A DNA stretch of 64,000 bases, taken from positions 53,160,748-53,224,747 of the forward strand of contig NC_083599.1 in the NCBI RefSeq assembly GCF_020882245.1, in the 5' to 3' direction. Positions 11,235 through 26,649 of this stretch are shown here, one piece after another. Within the stretch, counting starts at the first letter, position 1, and each line of letters begins with the position of its first letter. The translations under genes were made by a program, and so were the position numbers. The notes under the pieces are model-generated. The model was not told the DNA's origin. It worked only from the letters and a program-made list of their open reading frames with translations, and did no database searches. This DNA is from Rhopalosiphum padi. Its lineage: Eukaryota > Arthropoda > Insecta > Hemiptera > Aphididae.

Positions 11235-13166
11235 TATTATTTGCTTAATATAATGATCAGGGTTTTTTGAAACTAATTTTATGTTATACTACTATTAATT
11301 GACTATCGATTACATTCTATATTCATTTCACATACATTGCATAAAACCATTATTATTATCAGAATCTTCTAGTCCATTGTTTAATGTAGGATGTTGATAC
11401 TTTCCCAAGTTGTAGGAATGTGAATTTCCGTCTCAGCATGCATCAAGTGATCTGCTGTACTACCATCTGAAAAAATGTAGTCGGTTAAATATGTATAATA
11501 GTTGTAGGATAAAATGTCACTAATACATGCCATAATTAAAACGAAAATCTTTATATTACAACTAGTACGGGAATACACTGAGCAATTCAGAAATGGAAAT
11601 AGTCAAACAAAAACTAACACACAAACTTCATTCTTATTACATCATTTGTGAAAGCAGTTTGCAGATGAAACTTAAGTACTAATACGAATGTAAAACTGCA
11701 AATAGATATGAAATATAAATATATAACAGATGATAAGATATAATAGTTTTGATAAGACAAAAAAGATCGTACATATCTACTAGAATGTTTTGTTGGATTT
11801 GAATGTAAAATAAGTGTTTATAAAGAATACACTTGTACAATAACTTAAACTTGCTGTTTTTTTAATAGAATATGACATAACTGTACCTCAAAAATAATAC
11901 TGATTTGAACATAAATATATCGAATCATTATTGAATAAAAGTACCGTAAAGCATCTAATAAAACTAGACGATTTAAATTACAATACTTTGGATTATGGTT
12001 TAATGAAAACCTAATTATGAAAAAAACGCAGAAATAATAAAAAAAGATTTTTAAAACTGAGGCATATTTTAAGAATGAAAATTAAAAGCTCATTTTGATT
12101 ACCAATACTATATTCATATTTTTAACAAATTTAAATTGATACACTACTATTAATTTACTATCAATTACATTTTATATTCATTACAACTAGATTGCATAAA
12201 ATCATTATTATTATCAGAATCTTCAAGTCCATGTTCAATGTGGGATGTTGAAACTTTCCCAAATTCCGAAAATGTTAATAAATGTCTCAGCATGCCTTGA
12301 GTGATCTACTATAATACTGCCATCTAAAAAAAAAATAGTCATATAAATATGTATAATGGTTGGAGAAATTATAATAATGATGATTGATGAGCAAAAAAAG
12401 ATAATAAGAATCTACCAGAGTGTTGTGTTGAATATTAATGGAAAAAAAATGTATAAAAAAAATATACTTGTACAATAACTTAAACTTGCTGATTTTTAAT
12501 ATGAAAAAAATATAAATTTGTAATATTTGTATTAATTATTATGTAAAACCATGCTTCATACTGTTTATGAAGTATCAGCTTCAATGCAATACATGAATGT
12601 TAATAATGGTAAATAAGAATCATTTTTACAATCTAGTAGTAAAGGTTTTAAGACACTAACATGAGAATTGAATGTTTTATAAGCAGCTAAAAATATGAAT
12701 TTTTAATAGTTGTATAAATCATTATATAAAACTATGTTTTATAGTGTTTAAGATGTATCAGCTTCAATGCAATACATGAATGTTAATGATGGTAAATAAG
12801 AAACATTTTTACAATCTAGTAGTAAAGGTTTTAAGACACTAACATGAGAATTGAGTGTTTTATAAGATGCTAAAAATATGAATTTGTTATATTTGTATAA
12901 ATTATTATGTAAAAGCATGCTTCATAGTGTTTATGCAGTGTCATCTTAAATGAAATATCTGAATGTTAATAATGGTAAATAAGAATCATTTTGACAATCT
13001 AGTAGTAAAGGTTTTAAGACACTAACATGAGAATTAAATGTTTTATAAGCAGCTAAAAATATGAATTTGTTATATGTGTATAAATTATTATGTAAAAGCA
13101 TGCTTCATAGTGTTTATGCAGTGTCATCTTAAACGAAATATATGAATGTTTTTAATGGTAAATAAG
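11235..13166. repeat. Unit 5, four monomers, near-copy of unit 4
   Basis: Length is 1932 bp, identical to unit 4, and the monomer variants are the same, including TTTTGACAATC in the third monomer and TTAAACGAAAT near the end. The half-A frame is at 11381-11578. The GAGCAATTCAG form replaces the GAGAAATTCAG of unit 4. Confidence 0.92.
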
Positions 13167-15647
13167 TATTATTTGCTTAATATAATGATCAGGGTTTTTT
13201 GAAACTAATTTTATGTTATACTACTATTAATTGACTATCGATTACATTCTATATTCATTTCACATACATTGCATAAAACCATTATTATTATCAGAATCTT
13301 CTAGTCCATTGTTTAATGTAGGATGTTGATACTTTCCCAAGTTGTAGGAATGTGAATTTCCGTCTCAGCATGCATCAAGTGATCTGCTGTACTACCATCT
13401 GAAAAAATGTAGTCGGTTAAATATGTATAATAGTTGTAGGATAAAATGTCACTAATACATGCCATAATTAAAACGAAAATCTTTATATTACAACTAGTAC
13501 GGGAATACACTGAGCAATTCAGAAATGGAAATAGTCAAACAAAAACTAACACACAAACTTCATTCTTATTACATCATTTGTGAAAGCAGTTTGCAGATGA
13601 AACTTAAGTACTAATACGAATGTAAAACTGCAAATAGATATGAAATATAAATATATAACAGATGATAAGATATAATAGTTTTGATAAGACAAAAAAGATC
13701 GTACATATCTACTAGAATGTTTTGTTGGATTTGAATGTAAAATAAGTGTTTATAAAGAATACACTTGTACAATAACTTAAACTTGCTGTTTTTTTAATAG
13801 AATATGACATAACTGTACCTCAAAAATAATACTGATTTGAACATAAATATATCGAATCATTATTGAATAAAAGTACCGTAAAGCATCTAATAAAACTAGA
13901 CGATTTAAATTACAATACTTTGGATTATGGTTTAATGAAAACCTAATTATGAAAAAAACGCAGAAATAATAAAAAAAGATTTTTAAAACTGAGGCATATT
14001 TTAAGAATGAAAATTAAAAGCTCATTTTGATTACCAATACTATATTCATATTTTTAACAAATTTAAATTGATACACTACTATTAATTTACTATCAATTAC
14101 ATTTTATATTCATTACAACTAGATTGCATAAAATCATTATTATTATCAGAATCTTCAAGTCCATGTTCAATGTGGGATGTTGAAACTTTCCCAAATTCCG
14201 AAAATGTTAATAAATGTCTCAGCATGCCTTGAGTGATCTACTATAATACTGCCATCTAAAAAAAAAATAGTCATATAAATATGTATAATGGTTGGAGAAA
14301 TTATAATAATGATGATTGATGAGCAAAAAAAGATAATAAGAATCTACCAGAGTGTTGTGTTGAATATTAATGGAAAAAAAATGTATAAAAAAAATATACT
14401 TGTACAATAACTTAAACTTGCTGATTTTTAATATGAAAAAAATATAAATTTGTAATATTTGTATTAATTATTATGTAAAACCATGCTTCATACTGTTTAT
14501 GAAGTATCAGCTTCAATGCAATACATGAATGTTAATAATGGTAAATAAGAATCATTTTTACAATCTAGTAGTAAAGGTTTTAAGACACTAACATGAGAAT
14601 TGAATGTTTTATAAGCAGCTAAAAATATGAATTTTTAATAGTTGTATAAATCATTATATAAAACTATGTTTTATAGTGTTTAAGATGTATCAGCTTCAAT
14701 GCAATACATGAATGTTAATGATGGTAAATAAGAAACATTTTTACAATCTAGTAGTAAAGGTTTTAAGACACTAACATGAGAATTGAGTGTTTTATAAGAT
14801 GCTAAAAATATGAATTTGTAATATTTGTATAAATTATTATGTAAAAGCATGCTTCATAGTGTTTATGCAGTGTCATCTTAAATGAAATATATGAATGTTA
14901 ATAATGGTAAATAAGAATCATTTTTACAATCTAGTAGTAAAGGTTTTAAGACACTAACATTAGAATTGAGTGTTTTATAAGATGCTAAAAATATGAATTT
15001 GTAATATTTGTATAAATTATTATGTAAAAGCATGCTTCATAGTGTTTATGCAGTGTCATCATAAATGAAATATAAGAATGTTAATAATGGTAAATAAGAA
15101 TCATTTTTACAATCTAGTAGTAAAGGTTTTAAGACACTAACATGAGAATTGAGTGTTTTATAAGCAGCTAAAAATATGAATTTGTAATATTTGTATAAAT
15201 TATTATGTAAAAGCATGCTTCATAGTGTTTATGCAGTGTCATCTTAAATGAAATATATGAATGTTAATAATGGTAAATAAGAATCATTTTTACAATCTAG
15301 TAGTAAAGGTTTTAAGACACTAACATTAGAATTGAGTGTTTTATAAGATGCTAAAAATATGAATTTGTAATATTTGTATAAATTATTATGTAAAAGCATG
15401 CTTCATAGTGTTTATGCAGTGTCATCTTAAATGAAATATAAGAATGTTAATAATGGTAAATAAGAATCATTTTTACAATCTAGTAGTAAAGGTTTTAAGA
15501 CACTAACATGAGAATTGAGTGTTTTATAAGCAGCTAAAAATATGAATTTCTAATATTTGTATAAATTATTATGTAAAAGCATAATTCATAGTGTTTATGC
15601 AGTGTCATCTTAAATGAAATATATGAACGTTTATAATGGTAAATAAG
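13167..15647. repeat. Unit 6, seven monomers
   Basis: Length is 2481 bp. The core and first two monomers match units 4 and 5; the rest of the block differs. The half-A frame is at 13313-13510. A two-monomer step is visible: the ACATTAGAATTG variant recurs at about 14959 and 15325, exactly 366 bp apart. Confidence 0.9.
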
Positions 15648-17944
15648 TATTATTTGCTTAATATAATGATCAGGGTTTTTTGAAACTAATTTTATGTTAT
15701 ACTACTATTAATTGACTATCGATTACATTCTATATTCATTTCACATACATTGCATAAAACCATTATTATTATCAGAATCTTCTAGTCCATTGTTTAATGT
15801 AGGATGTTGATACTTTCCCAAGTTGTAGGAATGTGAATTTCCGTCTCAGCATGCATCAAGTGATCTGCTGTACTACCATCTGAAAAAATGTAGTCGGTTA
15901 AATATGTATAATAGTTGTAGGATAAAATGTCACTAATACATGCCATAATTAAAACGAAAATCTTTATATTACAACTAGTACGGGAATACACTGAGCAATT
16001 CAGAAATGGAAATAGTCAAACAAAAACTAACACACAAACATCATTCTTATTACAACATTTGTGAAAGCAGTTTGCAGATGAAACTTAAGTACTAATACGA
16101 ATGTAAAACTGCAAATAGATATGAAATATAAATATATAACAGATGATAAGATATAATAATTTTGATAAGACAAAAAAGATCGTACATATCTACTAGAATG
16201 TTTTGTTGGATTTGAATGTAAAATAAGTGTTTATAAAGAATACACTTGTACAATAACTTAAACTTGCTGTTTTTTTAATAGACTATGACATAACCGTACC
16301 TCAAAAATAATACTGATTTGAACATAAATATATCGAATCATTATTGAATAAAAGTACCGTAAAGCATCTAATAAAACTAGACGATTTAAATTACAATACT
16401 TTGGATTATGGTTTAATGAAAACCTAATTATGAAAAAAACGCAGAAATAATAAAAAAAGATTTTTAAAACTGAGGCATATTTTAAGAATGAAAATTAAAA
16501 GCTCATTTTGATTACCAATACTTTATTCATATTTTTAACAAATTTAAATTGATATACTACTATTAATTTACTATCAATTACATTTTATATTCATTACAAC
16601 TACATTGCATAAAATCATTATTATTATCAGAATCTCCAAGTCCATGTTCAATGTGGGATGTTGAAACTTTCCCAAGTTCCGAAAATGTTAATAAATGTCT
16701 CAGCATGCCTTGAGTGATCTACTATAATACTGCCATCTAAAAAAAAAATAGTCATATAAATATGTATAATGGTTGGAGAAATTATAATAATGATGATTGA
16801 TGAGCAAAAAAAGATAATAAGAATCTACCAGAGTGTTGTGTTGAATATTAATGGAAAAAAAATGTATAAAAAAATATACTTGTACAATAACTTAAACTTG
16901 CTGATTTTTAATATGAAAAAAATATAAATTTGTAATATTTGTATTAAATATTATGTAAAACCATGCTTCATACTGTTTATGAAGTATCAGCTTCAATGCA
17001 ATACATGAATGTTAATAATGGTAAATAAGAATCATTTTTACAATCTAGTAGTAAAGGTTTTAAGACACTAACATGAGAATTGAATGTTTTATAAGCAGCT
17101 AAAAATATGAATTTTTAATAGTTGTATAAATCATTATATAAAACTATGTTTTATAGTATTTAAGATGTATCAGCTTCAATGCAATACATGAATGTTAATA
17201 ATGGTAAATAAGAATCATTTTTACAATCTAGTAGTAAAGGTTTTAAGACACTAACATGAGAATTGAGTGTTTTATAAGATGCTAAAAATATGAATTTGTT
17301 ATATTTGTATAAATTATTATGTAAAAGCATGCTTCATAGTGTTTATGCAGTGTCATCTTAAATGAAATATATGAATGTTAATAATGGTAAATAAGAATCA
17401 TTTTTACAATCTAGTAGTAAAGGTTTTAAGACACTAACATGAGAATTGAGTGTTTTATAAGCAGCTAAAAATATGAATTTGTAATATTTGTATAAATTAT
17501 TATGTAAAAGCATGCTTCATAGTGTTTATGCAGTGTCATCTTAAATGAAATATATGAATGTTAATAATGGTAAATAAGAATCATTTTTACAATCTAGTAG
17601 TAAAGGTTTTAAGACACTAACATTAGAATTGAGTGTTTTATAAGATGCTAAAAATATGAATTTGTAATATTTGTATAAATTATTATGTAAAAGCATGCTT
17701 CATAGTGTTTATGCAGTGTCATCATAAATGAAATATAAGAATGTTAATAATGGTAAATAAGAATCATTTTTACAATCTAGTAGTAAAGGTTTTAAGACAC
17801 TAACATGAGAATTGAGTGTTTTATAAGCAGCTAAAAATATGAATTTCTAATATTTGTATAAATTATTATGTAAAAGCATAATTCATAGTGTTTATGCAGT
17901 GTCATCTTAAATGAAATATATGAACGTTTATAATGGTAAATAAG
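15648..17944. repeat. Unit 7, six monomers
   Basis: Length is 2297 bp. The half-A frame is at 15794-15991. Half B has private changes (AATCTCCAAGTCC; GTATTAAATATTATG at the first monomer). It still shares AATGGAAAAAAAATG and CATTATATAAAAC with units 4-6, so it is a mosaic. Confidence 0.9.
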
Positions 17945-20608
17945 TATTATTTGCTTAATATAATGATCAGGGTTTTTTGAAACTAATTTTATGTTATACT
18001 ACTATTAATTGACTATCGATTACATTCTATATTCATTTCACATACATTGCATAAAACCATTATTATTATCAGAATCTTCTAGTCCATTGTTTAATGTAGG
18101 ATGTTGATGATTTCAAAAGTTGTAGGAATGTGAATCTCCGTCTCAGCATGCATCAAGTGATCTGCTGTACTACCATCTGAAAAAATGTAGTCGGTTAAAT
18201 ATGTATAATAGTTGTAGGATAAAATTTCACTAATACATGCCATAATTAAAACGAAAATCTTTATATTACAACTAGTACGGGAATACACTGAGCAATTCAG
18301 AAATGGAAATAGTCAAACAAAAACTAACACACAAACTTCATTATTATTACAACATTTGTGAAAGCAGTTTGCAGTTGAAACTTAAATACTAATACGAATC
18401 TAAAACTGCAAATAGATATGAAATATAAATATATAACAGATGATAAGATATAATAATTTTGATAAGACAAAAAAGATCTTACATATCTACTAGAATGTTT
18501 TGTTGGATTTGAATGTAAAATAAGTGTTTATAAAGAATACACTTGTACAATAACTTAAACTTGCTGTTTTTTTAATAGAATATGACATAACTGTACCTCA
18601 AAAATAATACTGATTTGAACATAAATATATCGAATCATTATTGAATAAAAGTACCATAAAGCATCTAATAAAACTAGACGATTTAAATTACAATACTTTG
18701 GATTATGGTTTAATGAAAACCTAATTATGAAAAAAACGCAGAAATAATAAAAAAAGATTTTTAAAACTGAGGCATATTTTAAGAATGAAAATTAAAAGCT
18801 CATTTTGATTACCAATACTTTATTCATATTTTTAACAAATTTAAATTGATATACTACTATTAATTTACTATCAATTACATTTTATATTCATTACAACTAC
18901 ATTGCATAAAATCATTATTATTATCAGAATCTTCAAGTCCATGTTCAATGTGGGATGTTGAAACTTTCCCAAGTTCCGAAAATGTTAATAAATGTCTCAG
19001 CATGCCTTGAGTGATCTACTATAATACTGCCATCTAAAAAAAAAATAGTCATATAAATATGTATAATGGTTGGAGAAATTATAATAATGATGATTGATGA
19101 GCAAAAAAAGATAATAAAAATCTACCAGAGTGTTGTGTTGAATATTAATGAAAAAAAAATGTATAAAAAAAATATACTTGTACAATAACTTAAACTTGCT
19201 GATTTTTAATATGAAAAAAATATAAATTTGTAATATTTGTATTAATTATTATGTAAAACCATGCTTCATACTGTTTATGAAGTATCAGCTTCAATGCAAT
19301 ACATGAATGTTAATAATGGTAAATAAGAATCATTTTTACAATCTAGTAGTAAAGGTTTTAAGACACTAACATGAGAATTGAATGTTTTATAAGCAGCTAA
19401 AAATATGAATTTTTAATAGTTGTATAAATCATTATGTAAAACTATGTTTTATAGTGTTTATGATGTATCAGCTTCAATGCAATACATGAATGTTAATAAT
19501 GGTAAATAAGAATCATTTTTACAATCTAGTAGTAAAGGTTTTAAGACACTAACATGAGAATTGAGTGTTTTATAAGCAGCTAAAAATATGAATTTGTAAT
19601 ATTTGTATAAATTATTATGTAAAAGCATGCTTTATAGAGTTTATGCAGTGTCATCTTAAATGAAATATATGAATGTTAATAATGGTAAATAAGAATCAGT
19701 TTTACAATCTAGTAGTAAAGGTTTTAAGACACTAACATTAGAATTGAGTGTTTTATAAGATGCAAAAAATATGAATTTGTTATATTTGTATAAATTATTA
19801 TGTAAAAGCATGCTTCATAGTGTTTATGCAGTGTCATCTTAAATGAAATATATGAATGTTAATAATGGTAAATAAGAATCATTTTTACAATCTAGTAGTA
19901 AAGGTTTTAAGACACAAACATTAGAATTGAGTGTTTTATAAGATGCTAAAAATATGAATTTGTTATATTTGTATAAATTATTATGTAAAAGCATGCTTCA
20001 TAGTGTTTATGCAGTGTCATCTTAAATGAAATATATGAATGTTAATAATGGTAAATAAGTATCATTTTTACAATCTAGTAGTAAAGGTTTTAAGACACTA
20101 ACATGAGAATTGAGTGTTTTATAAGCAGCTAAAAATATGAATTTCTAATATTTGTATAAATTATTATGTAAAAGCATGCTTCATAGTGTTTATGCAGTGT
20201 CATCTTAAATGAAATATATGAATGTTAATAATGCTAAATAAGAATCATTTTTACAATCTAGTAGTAAAGGTTTTAAGACACTAACATGAGAATTGAGTGT
20301 TTTATAAGCAGCTAAAAATATGAATTTCTAATATTTGCATAAATTATTATGTAAAAGCATGCTTCATAGAGTTTATGCAGTGTCATCTTAAATGAAATAT
20401 ATGAATGTTAATAATGGTAAATAAGAATCAGTTTTACAATCTAGTAGTAAAGGTTTTAAGACACTAACATTAGAATTGAGTGTTTTATAAGATGCTAAAA
20501 ATATGAATTTGTTATATTTGTATAAATTATTATGTAAAAGCATGCTTCATAGTGTTTATGCAGTGTCATCTTAAATGAAATATATGAATGTTAATAATGG
20601 TAAATAAG
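17945..20608. repeat. Unit 8, eight monomers
   Basis: Length is 2664 bp. The half-A frame is at 18091-18288, with the TTFEI patch of unit 3 and an Asp-to-Glu change (AAAATTTCAC) shared with unit 9. The rare pair ATAGAGTTTATG and AATCAGTTTTAC recurs 732 bp apart (19634 and 20366; 19694 and 20426), which is four monomers. Confidence 0.9.
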
Positions 20609-23600
20609 TATTATTTGCTTAATATAATGATCAGGGTTTTTTGAAACTAATTTTATGTTATACTACTATTAATTGACTATCGATTACATTCTATATTCAT
20701 TTCACATACATTGCATAAAACCATTATTATTATCAGAATCTTCTAGTCCATTGTTTAATGTAGGATGTTGATACTTTCCCAAGTTGTAGGAATGTGAATT
20801 TCCGTCTCAGCATGCATCAAGTGATCTGCTGTACTACCATCTGAAAAAATGTAGTCGGTTAAATATGTATAATAGTTGTAGGATAAAATTTCACTAATAC
20901 ATGCCATAATTAAAACGAAAATCTTTATATTACAACTAGTACGGGAATACACTGAGCAATTCAGAAATGGAAATAGTCAAACAAAAACTAACACACAAAC
21001 TTCATTCTTATTACAACATTTGTGAAAGCAGTTTGCAGATGAAACTTAAGTACTAAAACGAATGTAAAACTGCAAATAGATATGAAATATAAATATATAA
21101 CAGATGATAAGATATAATAATTTTGATAAGACAAAAAAGATCGTACATATCTACTAGAATGTTTTGTTGGATTTGAATGTAAAATAAGTGTTTATAAAGA
21201 ATACACTTGTACAATAACTTAAACTTGCTGTTTTTTTAATAGACTATGACATAACCGTACCTCAAAAATAATACTGATTTGAACATAAATATATCGAATC
21301 ATTATTGAATAAAAGTACCGTAAAGCATCTAATAAAACTAGACGATTTAAATTACAATACTTTGGATTATGGTTTAATGAAAACCTAATTATGAAAAAAA
21401 CGCAGAAATAATAAAAAAAGATTTTTAAAACTGAGGCATATTTTAAGAATGAAAATTAAAAGCTCATTTTGATTACCAATACTTTATTCATATTTTTAAC
21501 AAATTTAAATTGATATACTACTATTAATTTACTATCAATTACATTTTATATTCATTACAACTACATTGCATAAAATCATTATTATTATCAGAATCTTCAA
21601 GTCCATGTTCAATGTGGGATGTTGAAACTTTCCCAAATTCCGAAAATGTTAATAAATGTCTCAGCATGCCTTGAGTGATCTACTATAATACTGCCATCTA
21701 AAAAAAAATAGTCATATAAATATGTATAATGGTTGGAGAAATTATAATAATGATGATTGATGAGCAAAAAAAGATAATAAGAATCTACCAGAGTGTTGTG
21801 TTGAATATTAATGAAAAAAAAATGTATAAAAAAATATACTTGTACAATAACTTAAACTTGCTGATTTTTAATATTAAAAAAATATAAATTTGTAATATTT
21901 GTATTAATTATTATGTAAAACCATGCTTCATACTGTTTATGAAGTATCAGCTTCAATGCAATACATGAATGTTAATAATGGTAAATAAGAATCATTTTTA
22001 CAATCTAGTAGTAAAGGTTTTAAGACACTAACATGAGAATTGAATGTTTTATAAGCAGCTAAAAATATGAATTTTTAATAGTTGTATAAATCATTATGTA
22101 AAACTATGTTTTATAGTGTTTAAGATGTATCAGCTTCAATGCAATACATGAATGTTAATGATGGTAAATAAGAAACATTTTTACAATCTAGTAGTAAAGG
22201 TTTTAAGACACTAACATGAGAATTGAGTGTTTTATAAGATGCTAAAAATATGAATTTGTTATATTTGTATAAATTATTATGTAAAAGCATGCTTCATAGT
22301 GTTTATGCAGTGTCATCTTAAATGAAATATCTGAATGATAATAATGGTAAATAAGAATCATTTTTACAATCTAGTAGTAAAGGTTTTAAGACACTAACAT
22401 GAGAATTGAGTGTTTTATAAGCAGCTAAAAATATGAATTTCTAATATTTGTATAAATTATTATGTAAAAGCATAATTCATAGTGTTTATGCAGTGTCATC
22501 TTAAATGAAATATATGAATGTTAATAATGGTATATAAGAATCATTTTTACAATCTAGTAGTAAAGGTTTTAAGACACTAACATGAGAATTGAGTGTTTTA
22601 TAAGCAGCTAAAAATATGAATTTGTAATATTTGTATAAATTATTATGTAAAAGCATGCTTCATAGTGTTTATGCAGTGTCATCTTAAATGAAATATATGA
22701 ATGTTAATAATGGTAAATAAGAATCTTTTTTACAATCTAGTAGTAAAGGTTTTAAGACACTAACATTAGAATTGAGTGTTTTATAAGATGCTAAAAATAT
22801 GAATTTCTAATATTTGTATAAATTATTATGTAAAAGCATAATTCATAGTGTTTATGCAGTGTCATCTTAAATGAAATATATGAATGTTAATAATGGTATA
22901 TAAGAATCATTTTTACAATCTAGTAGTAAAGGTTTTAAGACACTAACATGAGAATTGAGTGTTTTATAAGCAGCTAAAAATATGAATTTGTAATATTTGT
23001 ATAAATTATTATGTAAAAGCATGCTTCATAGTGTTTATGCAGTGTCATCTTAAATGAAATATATGAATGTTAATAATGGTAAATAAGAATCTTTTTTACA
23101 ATCTAGTAGTAAAGGTTTTAAGACACTAACATTAGAATTGAGTGTTTTATAAGATGCTAAAAATATGAATTTGTTATATTTGTATAAATTATTATGTAAA
23201 AGCATGCTTCATAGTGTTTATGCAGTGTCATCTTAAATGAAATATATGAATGTTAATAATGGTAAATAGGAATCATTTTTACAATCTAGTAGTAAAGGTT
23301 TTAAGACACTAACATTAGAATTGAGTGTTTTATAAGCAGCTAAAAATATGAATTTGTAATATTTGTATAAATTATTATGTAAAAGCATGCTTCATAGTGT
23401 TTATGCAGTGTCATCTTAAATGAAATATAAGAATGTTAATAATGGTAAATAAGAATCATTTTTACAATCTAGTAGTAAAGGTTTTAAGACACTAACATGA
23501 GAATTGAGTGTTTTATAAGCAGCTAAAAATATGAATTTCTAATATTTGTATAAATTATTATGTAAAAGCATGCTTCATAGTGTTTATGCAGTGTCATCTT

Positions 23601-23636
23601 AAATGAAATATATGAACGTTTATAATGGTAAATAAG
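20609..23636. repeat. Unit 9, ten monomers with an internal dimer duplication
   Basis: Length is 3028 bp. The half-A frame is at 20755-20952 (Asp-to-Glu form). The block resembles unit 2 but contains an extra two-monomer repeat: GCATAATTCATAG at about 22470 and 22836, and AAGAATCTTTTTT at about 22720 and 23086, both 366 bp apart. Confidence 0.9.
22437..23168. repeat. 366-bp tandem duplication (two monomers) in unit 9
   Basis: GCATAATTCATAG and AAGAATCTTTTTT each occur twice, 366 bp apart. The related block of unit 2 has one copy of this dimer, which accounts for ten monomers here against nine there. Confidence 0.75.
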
Positions 23637-26600
23637 TATTATTTGCTTAATATAATGATCAGGGTTTTTTGAAACTAATTTTATGTTATACTACTATTAA
23701 TTGACTATCGATTACATTCTATATTCATTTCACATACATTGCATAAAACCATTATTATTATCAGAATCTTCTAGTCCATTGTTTAATGTAGGATGTTGAT
23801 ACTTTCCCAAGTTGTAGGAATGTGAATCTCCGTCTCAGCATGCATCAAGTGATCTGCTGTACTACCATCTGAAAAAATGTAGTCGGTTAAATATGTATAA
23901 TAGTTGTAGGATAAAATGTCACTAATACATGCCATAATTAAAACGAAAATCTTTATATTACAACTAGTACGGGAATACACTGAGCAATTCAGAAATGGAA
24001 ATAGTCAAACAAAAACTAACACACAAACTTCATTATTATTACAACATTTGTGAAAGCAGTTTGCAGTTGAAACTTAAATACTAATACGAATCTAAAACTG
24101 CAAATAGATATGAAATATAAATATATAACAGATGATAAGATATAATAATTTTGATAAGACAAAAAAGATCTTACATATCTACTAGAATGTTTTGTTGGAT
24201 TTGAATGTAAAATAAGTGTTTATAAAGAATACACTTGTACAATAACTTAAACTTGCTGTTTTTTTAATAGAATATGACATAACTGTACCTCAAAAATAAT
24301 ACTGATTTGAACATAAATATATCGAATCATTATTGAATAAAAGTACCATAAAGCATCTAATAAAACTAGACGATTTAAATTACAATACTTTGTATTATGC
24401 TTTAATGAAAACCTAATTATGAAAAAAACGCAGAAATAATAAAACAAGATTTTTAAAACTGAGGCATATTTTAAGAATGAAAATTAAAAGCTCATTTTGA
24501 TTACCAATACTATATTCATATTTTTAACAAATTTCAATTGATACACTACTATTAATTTACTATCAATTACATTTTATATTCATTACAAGTACATTGCATA
24601 AAATCATTATTATTATCAGAATCTTCAAGTCCATGTTCAATGTGGGATGTTGAAACTTTCCCAAATTCAGAAAATGTTAATCAATGTCTCAGCATGCCTT
24701 GAGTGATCTACTATTATACTGCAATCTAAAAAAAAATAGTCATATAAATATGTATAATGGTTGGAGAAATTATAATAATGATGATTGATGAGCAAAAAAA
24801 GATAATAAAAATCTACCAGTGTTGTGTTGAATTTTAATGAAAATAAATATACTTGTACAATAACTTAAACTTGCTGATTTTTAATATGAAAAAAATATAA
24901 ATTTGTAATATTTCTATTAATAATTATGTAAAACCATGCTTCATACTGTTTATGAAGTATCAGCTTCAATGCAATACATGAATGTTAATAATGGTAAATA
25001 AGAATCATTTTTAAAATCTAGTAGTAAAGGTTTTAAGACACTAACATGAGAATTGAATGTTTTATAAGCAGCTAAAAATATGAATTTTTAATAGTTGTAT
25101 AAATTATTATGTAAAAGCATGCTTCATAGTGTTTATGCAGTGTCATCTTAAATGAAATATATGAATGTTAATAATGGTAAATGAGAATCATTTTTACAAT
25201 CTAGTAGTAAAGGTTTTAAGACACTAACATGAGAATTGAGTGTTTTATAATCAGCTAAAAATATGAATTTGTAATATTTGTATAAATTATTATGTAAAAG
25301 CATGCTTCATAGTGTTTATGCAGTGTCATCTTAAATGAAATATATGAATGTTAATAATGGTAAATAAGAATCATTTTTACAATCTAGAAGTAAAGGTTTT
25401 AAGACACTAACATGAGAATTGAGTGTTTTATAAGCAGCTAAAAATATGAATTTGTAATATTTGTATAAATTATTATGTAAAAGCATGCTTCATAGTGTTT
25501 ATGCAGTGTCATCTTAAATGAAATATATGAATGTTAATAATGGTAAATAAGAATCATTTTTACAATCTAGTAGTAAAGGTTTTAAGACACTAACATGAGA
25601 ATTGAGTGTTTTATAAGCAGCTAAAAATATGAATTTGTAATATTTGTATAAATTATTATGTAAAAGCATGCTTCATAGTGTTTATGCAGTGTCATCTTAA
25701 ATGAAATATATGAATGTTAATAATGGTAAATAAGAATCATTTTTACAATCTAGTAGTAAAGGTTTTAAGACACTAACATGAGAATTGAATGTTTTATAAG
25801 CAGCTAAAAATATGAATTTTTAATAGTTGTATAAATCATTATGTAAATCTATGTTTTATAGTGTTTATGATATATCAGCTTCAATGCAATACATGAATGT
25901 TAATGATGGTAAATAAGAAACATTTTTACAATCTAGTAGTAAAGGTTTTAAGACACTAACATGAGAATTGAGTGTTTTATAAGATGCTAAAAATATGAAT
26001 TTGTTATATTTGTATAAATTATTATGTAAAAGCATGCTTCATAGTGTTTATGCAGTGTCATCTTAAATGAAATATATGAATGTTAATAATGCTAAATAAG
26101 AATCATTTTTACAATCTAGTAGTAAAGGTTTTAAGACACTAACATGAGAATTGAATGTTTTATAAGCAGCTAAAAATATGAATTTGTTATATGTGTATAA
26201 ATTATTATGTAAAAGCATGCTTCATAGTGTTTATGCAGTGTCATCTTAAATGAAATATAAGAATGTTAATAATGGTAAATAAGAATCATTTTTACAATCT
26301 AGTAGTAAAGGTTTTAAGACACTAACATGAGAATTGAGTGTTTTATAAGCAGCTAAAAATATGAATTTGTAATATTTGTATAAATTATTATGTAAAAGCA
26401 TGCTTCATAGTGTTTATGCAGTGTCATCTTAAATGAAATATATGAATGTTAATAATGGTAAATAAGAATCATTTTTACAATCTAGTAGTAAAGGTTTTAA
26501 GACACTAACATGAGAATTGAATGTTTTATAAGCAGCTAAAAATATGAATTTTTAATAGTTGTATAAACCATTATGTAAAAGCATGCTTCATAGTGTTTAT

Positions 26601-26649
26601 GCAGTGTCATCTTAAATGAAATATATGAATGTTAATAATGGTAAATAAG
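23637..26649. repeat. Unit 10, ten monomers, shortened half B
   Basis: Length is 3013 bp. The half-A frame is at 23783-23980. Half B lacks about 13 bp (ATGAAAATAAATATAC replaces the longer A-rich stretch) and carries TTGTATTATGC, AAAACAAGAT and TTAATCAATG, all shared with unit 11. CTAGAAGTAAAGG is a private monomer variant of these two units. Confidence 0.9.

Noticed and set aside
24247..24447. 66-codon minus-strand frame in unit 10
   Set aside because: It is caused by unit-specific changes (TTGTATTATGC) and is not open in most units; composition is AT-rich and no motif is visible.
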